Assembly: GCA_963556255.1 (NCBI GenBank)
Contig: OY744609.1
Coordinates: forward strand, 2,538,418 to 2,602,417
Origin: Allolobophora icterica
Taxonomy: Eukaryota > Annelida > Clitellata > Crassiclitellata > Lumbricidae
Length of the DNA stretch: 64,000 nucleotides
Direction of reading: 5' to 3'
Shown: positions 22,427 through 30,844 of the stretch, one piece after another
How positions within the stretch are numbered: position 1 is the stretch's first letter
How the letters are laid out: the number at the start of each line of letters is the position of its first letter
Position numbers and translations under genes: made by a program
Notes under the pieces: model-generated
What the model saw: the letters and a program-made list of their open reading frames with translations, nothing else
Told to the model about the DNA's origin: nothing
Database searches by the model: none

Positions 22427-23530
22427 ATGTGGACAAAAGTTTCGTCTAAACAGGAGCGAGACGCCCTGACTCAGGATTATTTAGCTCGGAGAAATCGATT
22501 GAGACAACGTTTCGTGGATGAGAAACTCGGTGAAGCCAACCTTCAGTACGATGCGGCAAAGCTTTTCAAACCAATAGCCACAGCCACGGCTGAATCCCAG
22601 GCGGCTACGTCTAAGGAGCTGCAGAAAGTTACCAGCGCTTTACAGGATTTGCCGGCGCAGATTTCAGAGTCTGCTAATTATAACCCGATAGCAGCTTTGT
22701 TCGGTGATTCCGCAGGAACAGCAGCTGCTCCAGCCCTTCCAGCGCTTCCAACATCACGAATACCCCCCGCATTGTTAGTAGATCCAAACAAATATCTCAA
22801 CGTCGCGGCAATCACACGGCATGGGTTTAAACCTCCGAGCGAGCTCGATTTAGCCGACATTGCAGGTGCTGAAAAGATAATCGGTGAGGTAAATCACTAT
22901 AATCGCCACACCCTGGGCAAAGAGAAAAGGAAAGCCAATAAGCAAGGAGACGAAGAAAAGGTAGATGAGGTAACTGCAGATATCGAAGCCCTAAGGGAAT
23001 ATAAAAAGCGAATCCATACACTGCTAGCGGGCCACAGCCTCATCAAAAAGGGAAAGGGTTTCAGTGTCCCAGCCGTTCCTCTGAAATTACAAGGTAACGC
23101 CTTGGGTGAGCTCTTCGTTGACCCCGTCGCGCTGTCTGCTGGTAGACTGAGAGTGTTTAAAGGTGGCAACCTCGTTCTCGAATCTCCGGCCGATGAGTCG
23201 TTGTTCAGCCTGTTAACGAAACGATTCGTTAAGACTAAGCAATATTCGCCTCAGGCAATCGAGACTTTTAAAAAGCTCGTACAGATGTCTGGTCTGCCTA
23301 TTCATGGCCGGAAAAGTAAAAAGTTCCAGCTGATTCGTGGCGGCGCGGTGCAATTTTATAACGACCCAAACGCCCTGGTAGAGAGGTTGCAGCTTTTGGT
23401 GGCCTCTAGGGCCGCGGGAAACACTGGTCTCGGCAACGAAATCTCCGCCATTCTTGACGAGTTACTGCGTTCCGGTGCGATCTCCAAAGAGCTGGCACTC
23501 GAATTGAATAGAAACATGCTCATAAAATAG
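22427..23530 (+). CDS. DUF8207-like Polinton protein, copy C (367 aa)
   Basis: The N-terminal half is a charged helical coiled region (ERDALTQDYLARRNRLRQRF) with an Ala/Pro-rich linker. The C-terminal domain includes LGELFVDPVALSAGRLRVF, a FVKTKQYSPQAIETF stretch, and NDPNALVERLQLLVASRAAG. That domain is conserved in Polintons of many animals and resembles Pfam DUF8207. The role is unproven; its place between ATPase and penton genes suggests a virion or assembly protein. Spacing to the next gene is 18 bp. Copy B (33268) is close to identical apart from the Ala/Pro linker and an adjacent charged region. Confidence 0.8.
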   Translation: MWTKVSSKQERDALTQDYLARRNRLRQRFVDEKLGEANLQYDAAKLFKPIATATAESQAATSKELQKVTSALQDLPAQISESANYNPIAALFGDSAGTAAAPALPALPTSRIPPALLVDPNKYLNVAAITRHGFKPPSELDLADIAGAEKIIGEVNHYNRHTLGKEKRKANKQGDEEKVDEVTADIEALREYKKRIHTLLAGHSLIKKGKGFSVPAVPLKLQGNALGELFVDPVALSAGRLRVFKGGNLVLESPADESLFSLLTKRFVKTKQYSPQAIETFKKLVQMSGLPIHGRKSKKFQLIRGGAVQFYNDPNALVERLQLLVASRAAGNTGLGNEISAILDELLRSGAISKELALELNRNMLIK

Positions 23531-23548
23531 AAATAGAAAACAAAATTC

Positions 23549-24352
23549 ATGGCTCAGATGGAACGCTCGGAGAAACTGCTCGAAGAAATTCGAGAACTTT
23601 TGCAGCCTAAGGAGAATTTTAGTATAGTTGTTTCCTCAGATACTACAGGGTGGACCACGGCTTTCTCACTACCGCTGTACCTGGATCCAAAAAGACGCTT
23701 TGAGCTTGCTTTGGTCAATCTTGAAACTTATAACTCGATCCCGAACATAGACAGCACAAATAACAAGTTCGTCTACAGCGCCACCAATGTACAGACGTGG
23801 AAGACGATCATTTTGCCCGACGGAAGCTACGAGATCGCACAGATTAATGATGAAATCAGCCGGCAGTTAGAAAAGCAAAATCCGCCGCCGACAGGTGTTG
23901 TTCAACTCGGCTTTAATTCTCCCATTACTATAGGAGCTAACGCATCTACCCTACGCGCTTTCATAAAAATTACGAATGCCCTTTATAAGGTAGATATGGC
24001 CGCATCTACCATCAGGAAAACGCTCGGTTTTAACCCTCAGAGGCTTGGTCTTGGTTATAAAGAGGGAGAAAATCCAGTCGATATTCTCCGGGTGGACACA
24101 ATCCTGGTAAATTGTGACATTATCTCTGGATCGTATCGAAATGGTAGCCAGCTGCCAGTAATCTACAGTTTTTTCCCGGATGTGTCGCCCGGCTACAAGG
24201 TAATCGAGTCTCCGAAAAATCTGGTGTACCTACCAGTTGCACCGGCTGGCAACGTACAGGGCATTCGTGTGCGGCTGACCGACCAGAATGGTGAACAATT
24301 AAACCTCCGCGGTGAGACAGTAACTATAAGGTTTCACATCCGCAGTGCGTAA
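23549..24352 (+). CDS. Minor capsid (penton-like, single jelly-roll) protein, copy C
   Basis: 267 aa, intact. The features are those of the Polinton minor capsid protein: RRFELALVNLETYNSIPNID, LPDGSYEIAQIND, GSYRNGSQLPVIYSFFPDVS, PGYK, and the ending LRGETVTIRFHIRS. It should occupy the vertices of an icosahedral capsid together with the double jelly-roll major protein. The copy B version is frameshifted, so this is the only intact penton gene in the window. The stop is followed after 22 bp by the ATG of the next gene. Confidence 0.85.
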   Translation: MAQMERSEKLLEEIRELLQPKENFSIVVSSDTTGWTTAFSLPLYLDPKRRFELALVNLETYNSIPNIDSTNNKFVYSATNVQTWKTIILPDGSYEIAQINDEISRQLEKQNPPPTGVVQLGFNSPITIGANASTLRAFIKITNALYKVDMAASTIRKTLGFNPQRLGLGYKEGENPVDILRVDTILVNCDIISGSYRNGSQLPVIYSFFPDVSPGYKVIESPKNLVYLPVAPAGNVQGIRVRLTDQNGEQLNLRGETVTIRFHIRSA

Positions 24353-24374
24353 ATGTTCACACTTAAATATTCTA

Positions 24375-24854
24375 ATGTTGGTTCTTGGAATTAAAAAGCG
24401 GCGTCGTGTCGTGGGTGGTGGACTTTTCGACTGGATACCCAAAATCGCGGGCTTGCTAGGACGTGCCGGATCCTTCATTTCGGCTAATAAAGGTGTAATA
24501 ACAAACGTTGCCGATGTAGTTGGTAATGTTGTGAAAGCTGGGGCCACAACGGCGTCTGCCGTCAGGCAGATCGTTGATGCCGTGAAAGCGAGACGCGCTG
24601 TTGCCGGCGCAAACGCTAATGAAACTCATTCGCGAGCGGTTCCCGCACCTTTGGAGAAGGCGCTCAGCGACAAGAGCATCGAATACTTGAAACAGCTGGC
24701 TGTGAGTCCGCCACCCGTTGTTCCGATAATGGCTGACATAAACAGCCGCATTGCTGGATCCGGTTTCAAAACTATAAAGCCGAGTCGTTGTGGTAGGGGT
24801 CTGTTTCTTGCAAAAACCCCGCGGCTATTAATAACGGCCAGGCCATACAGATAG
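24375..24854 (+). CDS. Small membrane-active capsid protein, copy C, altered C terminus
   Basis: Start taken at ATG 24375 (MLVLGIKKRRRVVGGG); the frame upstream to 24345 has no ATG. A basic head is followed by GGGLFDWIPKIAGLLGRAG, a likely amphipathic helix, and then an Ala-rich helix. The position and composition recall adenovirus protein VI-like membrane-lytic factors, but this is analogy. The last 13 or so residues (after GLFLAK) are not native: a deletion removed the original stop and the start of MCP, so the frame runs on into MCP DNA in the wrong frame. Compare the intact copy at 35210. Confidence 0.68.
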   Translation: MLVLGIKKRRRVVGGGLFDWIPKIAGLLGRAGSFISANKGVITNVADVVGNVVKAGATTASAVRQIVDAVKARRAVAGANANETHSRAVPAPLEKALSDKSIEYLKQLAVSPPPVVPIMADINSRIAGSGFKTIKPSRCGRGLFLAKTPRLLITARPYR

Positions 24855-25788
24855 ACATACAGAATCAAGACATTTTCACGCAGCCTTCTAAGAGCTACCT
24901 ACTTGTGGAGGGCAGGATTACCACAACAGGCGCAGCTTACATCGCAGACTCGTTAGCGTCATTCATCAACAACGCCATCCCGTACATGTTTTCTCAAATT
25001 CGATACCTGGCTAACAATACCGAGATAGAGAATGTCATGTCACCTGGGCAAGCCACGACGATGAAAGGCATGCTGGTTTACTGCTGAGCCGGCAGGGGGA
25101 TGCAGACGCGATCTTCAAGGAAGCCGCTGCGGCCAATGGCCAGATCATGCTGACTAAACTCTCCTGGTTCATGCCGCATATAATACCCGCTTTGGAGTAT
25201 AAAAGCATGCTTATGAAGCAGATTGAAGCAAAGGTTAAGGTACCTGTGGCATTCCGCGCCATGCAATGCGACAACATTGCGGTGCCACGAGCGACGACTT
25301 TTTCCTGGCGTTTGAGCGTTAAGTCGGGCACGGAAAAGCCACGCTGGATTCTTGTTGCTTTTCAGACTGGAAAGAATGCACATCAAGGCCAGAATCCGGC
25401 ACTGTTTGACCATGCACAGGTTCGCAACATATTCGCTTTGCTCAACACCGATCGCTACCCAGTGGTTGACATGAATCTCGACTTCACCAAGAGGACAACT
25501 TCTCGAGCTTTCAAGGCCCTACGTGACTTCAAGGAAGAATATTGCGGCATAGACGCGCGTGAATCGTCATGCCAACTGACACCAATCGAATTTGTAGATT
25601 TGTTTCCGATCTTCGTTCTGGACGTGCGGAGGCAATCTGAACGACTTAAAACCTCTGTACAGGACATACAAATCAAGGTGGACTTTAACGAAGGGGTACC
25701 AAATAATACGACAGCATATGCCGTCCTGATCAGCGACCGACTCCTGAATTTTGAATCGGATGGCAGCAAATTCAACGTCGTCTACTAG
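24815..25788 (+). pseudogene. Major capsid protein (double jelly-roll), copy C, two deletions
   Basis: Homologous to 35813-37339. The start codon and about the first 35 codons are missing through a deletion at about 24815. A second deletion at about 25080 removes roughly 220 bp and brings in a stop codon (TGA at 25085). The rest is open to the stop at 25786-25788 (FNVVY). The removed second segment includes the stretch after GMLVYG. The junction shows short shared bases (TACTGCTGAGC side), as expected for microhomology deletion. This copy cannot make a capsid. Confidence 0.9.
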
Positions 25789-25845
25789 AAATCGGTTTTT
25801 CACATTTAGATACAAGGCCCTCTTTTAGATATATTTTTTCCAAAA

Positions 25846-26340
25846 ATGAAAACTGAATACGTTGCGTTCGGCCTTTCACTGGCCGAAGGGCAAAAGCAAA
25901 CATTGGCTAAAGCTGCGCGTGCCGGCACTGGCGCCACGATCCGGCTCACTCATGGCCAGCTTCGCGGAGACGACAAGCTCGCGCTGACAAAAGTTCAAGC
26001 CGCCCGAATCGTGAAGAAGATTTCGGAAGGCGTTGGCATGGAGCTGAGATTCACCAAAACGCAATTGAAAAAGATGACTAAAATGGGTGGATTTCTTCCA
26101 CTACTGGCTCTTCTCCCATTGATTTTTGGTGGGTTATCCGCGGCGGGTGGCGTTGCTGGAGTAGTAAAGGCTGTGCAGAGCAAACAGGCCAACGACGCCG
26201 CACTGGCGGAGGCGGAGCGTCACAATCGCGAACTCGAGGCCAAGGTCCGCGGGTCTGGTTTATATCTCGGGCGTGAGACTCATGGTGGTTGTTGTCCAAT
26301 GTGCAAAGGAACCGGTCTCTACATCGGGCAAAAAAACTAA
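25846..26340 (+). CDS. Hydrophobic capsid-associated protein, copy C (164 aa)
   Basis: ATG at 25846 after an A-rich leader (TATATTTTTTCC). The N-terminal domain has TGATIRLTHGQL and LRFTKTQLKKM; then comes a hydrophobic segment LPLLALLPLIFGGLSAAGG (about 84-102), a charged helix and a C-terminal cysteine/glycine segment with CCPMCKGTGLYIG. Homologous small genes lie between MCP and protease in many Polintons; function unproven. The gene ends in CAA AAA AAC TAA, which contains an A AAA AAC slippery heptamer just before the stop, and the protease frame lies in the -1 phase directly downstream. Confidence 0.78.
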   Translation: MKTEYVAFGLSLAEGQKQTLAKAARAGTGATIRLTHGQLRGDDKLALTKVQAARIVKKISEGVGMELRFTKTQLKKMTKMGGFLPLLALLPLIFGGLSAAGGVAGVVKAVQSKQANDAALAEAERHNRELEAKVRGSGLYLGRETHGGCCPMCKGTGLYIGQKN

Positions 26341-26711
26341 AACCTCTTAGCAACTTCGACATAGAGAAAACCGCCGGGGCGCTGCCGCATTTCCGCGGTG
26401 TTTTCATGCGGGATGGTCTGCCTGCCGTGGCTCGTGAGAAGGAGTGTGGAGTTGTTAATTTAGATTCCGGTTCCGGCGATGGTACTCACTGGGTTGCCTA
26501 TTGGATAGATGGGCCTACAGCCGTCTATTTTGACAGTTATGGGCTGGATTCGCCTCTCGAAATTTCTCGATATTTAAACCGTTCCATAAGAACTCAAACA
26601 TTTCAGCTGCAGGGGCCCGATGATGTGGTATGTGGTCATCTCTGCCTGACCGTGCTAAGAGAGCTCGCTGCCGGAAAGAATTTTGAAGACATCGTGCTTG
26701 ACCTATGTTAG
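26289..26711 (+). CDS. Adenain-like maturation protease, copy C
   Basis: Catalytic motifs: GTHWVAYW (His), YFDSYGLD (Asp) and VVCGHLCL (Cys), with LPHFRGVFMRDGLP near the N terminus. Polinton/adenovirus cysteine protease family, expected to cleave capsid precursors. The start is uncertain. An ATG at 26289 overlaps the previous gene in another frame but is not followed by an open frame in copy B, where a TAA intervenes. The first in-frame ATG common to the copies is inside FRGVFMRD, which would remove conserved residues. A -1 frameshift from the previous gene at 26331 would enter this frame exactly. All active-site residues are present. Confidence 0.85.
   Translation: MLSNVQRNRSLHRAKKLKPLSNFDIEKTAGALPHFRGVFMRDGLPAVAREKECGVVNLDSGSGDGTHWVAYWIDGPTAVYFDSYGLDSPLEISRYLNRSIRTQTFQLQGPDDVVCGHLCLTVLRELAAGKNFEDIVLDLC
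26331..26337 (+). promoter_or_regulatory. Putative -1 frameshift site A AAA AAC, copy C
   Basis: In-phase X XXY YYZ heptamer immediately before TAA 26338-26340. A -1 slip would continue into the protease frame (CTA AAA CCT). The same heptamer is at 37958 and 47439. In copy C the downstream stem seen in copies B and D is disrupted. Confidence 0.45.
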
Positions 26712-26739
26712 ACTTCCGTCACCTTTTTGTATATAAAAA

Positions 26740-28899
26740 ATGCCGGTTGATAAATTTGGAAGAGACGGTGGAGGTGGGGTGGGAGGGGGGCAGATAAGCG
26801 CCGCTGGGCTCGTCCACAAAGCGGGTGATACCATGATGGGAATTCTGTCGGCTGGAGGTTTTCGACTGACAAACGTGGGAACGCCCACGATGGAAACAGA
26901 CGCCGCGACAAAGGCTTATGCAGACATCATAGATCAGGACAACTTACAAATCACCGGTGGAACGATGTCTGGTGTTCTAAAAATGGGTGGCCACAAAGTT
27001 ACTGGGCTGCCCACAGACGCTGGTGCGTCTGAAAGCGACGCTGCGAGCTGGGCACAAGTGGTACGATACGCGGACCAGAAGGCGACCGCAGCCGAAAATC
27101 ATGCAGACCAAAAGCTTATCGATGCCAGGCAGTAAACGGACGAGAAGAATGCGGGGCTGAGAGATTCCGTTAGGCGGTATGCAGATGACAAGGACCTTAT
27201 TGTTAAAAGTTATGTTAACGAGCAAGATGTTATCGTCAGGAATGCGTGCGTGCTCAAATCCGGCGGCGTAATGACTGGAAGTTTAGTTATGGGTGGCCAC
27301 CGAGTTACTGGGCTCCCAACAGAAATTTCAGGATCCGATAGCGACGCAGCGAGTTGGAAACAAGTGTCAACAGCGGTCGCGGGCGCTCTAGTAAAACTCG
27401 ATAGAGTACCCACGGAGTCGTTGCATGTGGTGAATAAGCGGTATGTAGATTCCCGCGACGCTTCTTACAGACAGTACGTGGATGAGAAGGTCACCACCGC
27501 TAGAAGATATGTGGACGAGAAGCATGCTATCGTAAGAGGCGGGCATGTGCTCAAAAGCGGCGATTCTATGACTGGTGATTTGACCATGGGTGGCAAAAGA
27601 GTGACTGGGCTGCCAACAGAAATTCCAGGATCCGATAGCGACGCCGCGAGTTTGAAACAGGTGACGCAGCTGATCAGTAACGCCACTAAGAATAATGATA
27701 CGGCGCCGGCTGGACCAAAGTACTTGACTAACAAACGGTATGTGGACGCGAAAAACGCTGAGATTGGAGCTTCCGTTAGACTCTATGCGGACCAGAAAGC
27801 TGAAGCTGCTAAGAGGTACGCCAACGAGCAAGATGTTATCGTTAGGAGCGCATGCGTGCTTAAAGCTGGCGACGCAATGACGGGTGATTTAACCATGGGT
27901 GGTAATAGAGTTACTGGGCTCCCTACGAGCGCAGCAACGTCCGAAAGCGACGCGGCGAGTATGGCACAAGTATCGAAGCTGATCGCCGACAACATGACAA
28001 AGAGTGATAGAGTACCAACAGAACCGTTGCATGTGACAAATAAACGATACGTTGACGTGAAAAACGCTGAGGTTGGAGCTTCCGTTAGACTCTATGCGGG
28101 CCAGAAAGCTGACGCCGCTAAGAGGTATGCCAACGAGCAAGATATTATCGTTAGGAACGCCTGCGTGCTAAAATCCGGCAGTACCATGACCGGTGATCTG
28201 GCTATGGGTGGTAAAAGAGTGACTGGGCTCCCAACAGAAATTCCAGGATCCGATGGCGACGCTGCGAGTTTGAAACAAGTGACGCAGCTGATCACCAACG
28301 CCACTACGAAAAATGATACGCCGCCCTCGGGACCATGGTACCTGACTAACAAGCGGTATGTAGACAGTGAGATAGCTAATGAAAGGCGATACGCGACGAG
28401 CATCAAGATTCTCAACTACAGCGGCCACATTCCGCCCCTATCCAGAAACGTTTCCGAAACGGGTTTTATTGCCTCAGCCAACGAATCTTTACCCACTAAC
28501 CCGCCTCATATGGCATTCAACTCGGGTGTGAGAGGTGAGTGGAAGACGGCGTCCACATCGAGAGCCGATATTTTGACTCAGGTTAGTGGGACTTGGTTAC
28601 AGATTGAATGCCCGACGGCTGTGCGAGTATGGAAGGTTAGTCTGGCTGGGGGAATTAGTTCTACTGCTCCGCGTATCACGTCCTGGAAGATTTATGGGAC
28701 TCCGCCCGATAATGAAAATAGATTTGATGCGCTCATCACCTCCAATGTCGCTTTGACTAGTCCTGCACAAGAGTTCACCTTCACAACTGAGAGTTTATAC
28801 AAAAAATTCAGGCTGATGGTCTTGGCCACCAGCCCACCACAACCTACTTTTGGAATAACCCACTTCCAGATCTATACATATTTTAGACATGGGGGATAG
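26740..28899 (+). pseudogene. Phage tail-fibre-like protein, copy C, one nonsense codon
   Basis: ATG at 26740, stop at 28897-28899. One in-frame TAA at 27133-27135 breaks the frame where copy B has a Tyr codon. The start is Gly-rich (GGGGVGGG). Six modules follow the pattern GDxMTGDLxMGGxRVTGLPT, the signature of phage tail-fibre shafts, separated by charged helical linkers rich in YADQKA and YVDEK. The C-terminal domain of about 165 residues (from ILNYSGHIPPLS) contains GTWLQIECP, VRVWKVSL and FRLMVLAT, reminiscent of a discoidin-like beta-sandwich that binds glycans. Likely the receptor-binding fibre of the particle. Copy B has four modules only. Confidence 0.78.
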
Positions 28900-28917
28900 T
28901 CAGTAGTATAGAAAAAT

Positions 28918-29463
28918 ATGGCTGACACGCACTACAAGATTCGGGGGTATCTCCGTCAACACGGAGAAATAGACATGTGCAAATACAGCATAGACAGTCT
29001 AGGTGATGTGGGCCACTGGGGGTACGACATCCCGAAGCCCACCGCAGAGCTATTGACCGCGGTGCCTCAACAGCACATCGACTTCGTGTCTGACGATTAC
29101 CACAACCGCGATATCTATACGGCGGCCGGAACGGTAACCACGAGTGCGTGGCAAACTCTTCCATTGACCGCTGCGCGTTTTCCGTGTATAACTTTGCAAA
29201 CCACCAATCAGGGGGTTTCGTTAGAGGGCGGGTTCTGGAAGCTTACAATGTTTGGTGTTAGTACCGGTGATGCGTCAGTTCGCATTATTACAGCCGCGGG
29301 TAGCATCGATCGTACAGTTGACATTCAAAGTGGACAATTTGATGCATCTAGGGCAATATTCATTCCAGGACAAACGAGTTTTCGAATTGAAGGAAAAAAG
29401 AGAGGCGTTTTAAGTACTTCAACTATTGAGTTAAACGTAACGTTACTGATAGAACAACTATAA
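28918..29463 (+). CDS. Unrecognised 181-aa late protein, copy C
   Basis: ATG at 28918, 18 bp after the fibre. Mostly beta-type sequence with no membrane segment. Contains ADTHYKIRGYLRQHGE, HIDFVSDDYHNRDIYTA and GFWKLTMFGVSTGDASVR. The first 105 residues differ clearly from copy B while the last 70 are almost the same. Its place behind the fibre suggests a virion attachment or fibre-associated part, but this is inference. Intact in both copies. Confidence 0.7.
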   Translation: MADTHYKIRGYLRQHGEIDMCKYSIDSLGDVGHWGYDIPKPTAELLTAVPQQHIDFVSDDYHNRDIYTAAGTVTTSAWQTLPLTAARFPCITLQTTNQGVSLEGGFWKLTMFGVSTGDASVRIITAAGSIDRTVDIQSGQFDASRAIFIPGQTSFRIEGKKRGVLSTSTIELNVTLLIEQL

Positions 29464-29469
29464 AAAACT

Positions 29470-30075
29470 ATGTCTTTGTACCCAACGCTTACGGAGTCGA
29501 CAATTTTGTCAGACACGACGTCGCAGACGTTTCGTCTGCAGAAGATTGGTGAAATAGAAGCATTCCTGAGGTCCGAGGCGATTAGTCGCGGACAACTGTG
29601 CAAGAAGTATAAGAGGGTTGTAGATGTGGCTAATGGGGCCTCGGCCGGCCTTGCTATAGTTAGTCTTGGAACTGGGGTGGGTGGGGCGGCTATGTTAGCC
29701 ACTGGTATTGGTTTTATTCCTGGTATTGTTCTGGAGAGTTTGGTCATAGCGACGAGTTTTCTGGATATTATTGGAAATGTTGTCAGTAGAAGTTTTGTTG
29801 CTAAAGCTTCAAAACACGACGAAATTTGTATTTTGGCGGAAAGTAAGCTAAACACAGTACACGACCACATTTCTAGGGCGTTGGAAGACACGGCTATTAG
29901 CGATGAAGAGTATAAGCTTATTCTGGGAGAGGAGGAGAAATATAGAACGATGAAACGTGATATACAAAGCAAGAATGGAAAAAAAGAGTTGCCGAGTCAA
30001 AGCAAAGACCAGATGGTGGCAGAACTAATCAAGAAACTAACCAGCGCTGGGTCTTCTCCGCGAACCACGATATAA
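29470..30075 (+). CDS. Two-helix membrane protein, copy C
   Basis: Starts 6 bp after the previous stop (MSLYPTLTES). Helical head (FRLQKIGEIEAFL), a glycine-rich hydrophobic region at about 50-95 that could span a membrane twice, then a charged helix (EEYKLILGEEEKYRTMKRDI). The pattern is shared by a small membrane protein found in other Polintons. With seven A at 29979-29985 the frame ends ...SSPRTTI at 30075. The alternative frame, used in copy B (eight A), continues to 30143 and ends PSAPPPYD in both copies. Confidence 0.72.
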   Translation: MSLYPTLTESTILSDTTSQTFRLQKIGEIEAFLRSEAISRGQLCKKYKRVVDVANGASAGLAIVSLGTGVGGAAMLATGIGFIPGIVLESLVIATSFLDIIGNVVSRSFVAKASKHDEICILAESKLNTVHDHISRALEDTAISDEEYKLILGEEEKYRTMKRDIQSKNGKKELPSQSKDQMVAELIKKLTSAGSSPRTTI

Positions 30076-30154
30076 AAATTTTCGTCGTAGGCGGTTTGAG
30101 TAGTGAGTCTGTAGTTCCTAGCGCACCACCACCGTACGATTAGTGGGCTATAAT

Positions 30155-30509
30155 TTTTACTGGCACACTCCAATGGTTTGGGCCGGCCTCGTGGGAGGGT
30201 CTCGGCCGTCAGCAAACGGGACTTTGCATTTCGGTGTGTTAAGGCAATCCACGATCCTTATTTTTTGGCTTTGGCTCGGCTTGCAAGATTTTTGGTTGCG
30301 CAATTCACACACCAAAAAAATCGACCCGCTATCAGGGTCCGTGGGATCTACTAACGCTCTGGAGGGCTAGATGGCGGAGACCGGCATCCTCTTAATTCGG
30401 TGAGATAACGGGATGGTGGGGACAAAAAATTGTGGGGGTGGCGACCATCCCCTGGCAAATTTAAGCCAATTATCGGGGGGTGGCGCAATCTTCTTCCTTG
30501 CCATCTACT
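30155..30509 (-). repeat. Right inverted terminal repeat of copy C
   Basis: Mirror of 13052-13405, ending CCATCTACT at 30509. Only a few scattered differences, such as GCGCAACC versus GCGCCACC. Followed by the second AGGAT at 30510-30514. Confidence 0.92.
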
Positions 30510-30514
30510 AGGAT

Positions 30515-30844
30515 GAATGTAACGGAGTTGCCATAGCCGAATTCGTGGGACTGCGTCCGAAGATGTACTCGATCTTAAAATCGGGTGGTTCAGAGATCAG
30601 GAAAGCTAAAGGCGTTCAGAGAGCAGTTGTGAAGAAGGATCTGCACCACGAGCTATACAAGGAGTGCCTGTTCGAACGAGAAGAGATGCGGCACACACAA
30701 GTCGTGATTCGAAGCCACGACCACCAGATCGGAGTGTACGAGCAGAATAAGATCAGCCTCTCTCCATTAGACACAAAAAAGTGGATCGAGGCCGATGGGA
30801 TAACAACGCTGGCATATCGGCACTACAAAATCAACGACGGTTGA
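30515..30844 (+). pseudogene. PolB copy B, 3' part beyond the copy C insertion
   Basis: Continues the gene that stops at 13051. Opens with the codons after the AGGAT duplication and runs through EFVGLRPKMYSILKSGG to the stop at 30842-30844. Nearly identical to the end of the intact copy at 19728-20059. It overlaps the convergent integrase by 14 bp, as in copy C. Not expressible alone as polymerase. Confidence 0.92.

Larger units (their letters stand above)
13052..30509 (+). mobile_element. Polinton (adintovirus-like) copy C, complete, 17,458 bp
   Basis: Bounded by inverted terminal repeats of about 350 bp beginning AGTAGATGGC and by the AGGAT duplication. It carries the full replication, integration and virion gene set in two strand blocks. 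PolB, integrase, PLA2 protein, DUF8207-like protein, penton and several others are open. MCP has two deletions and the fibre has a stop codon. The terminal repeats differ by only a handful of bases, so the insertion is recent. It has inserted into the PolB gene of copy B, its own family. Confidence 0.93.
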
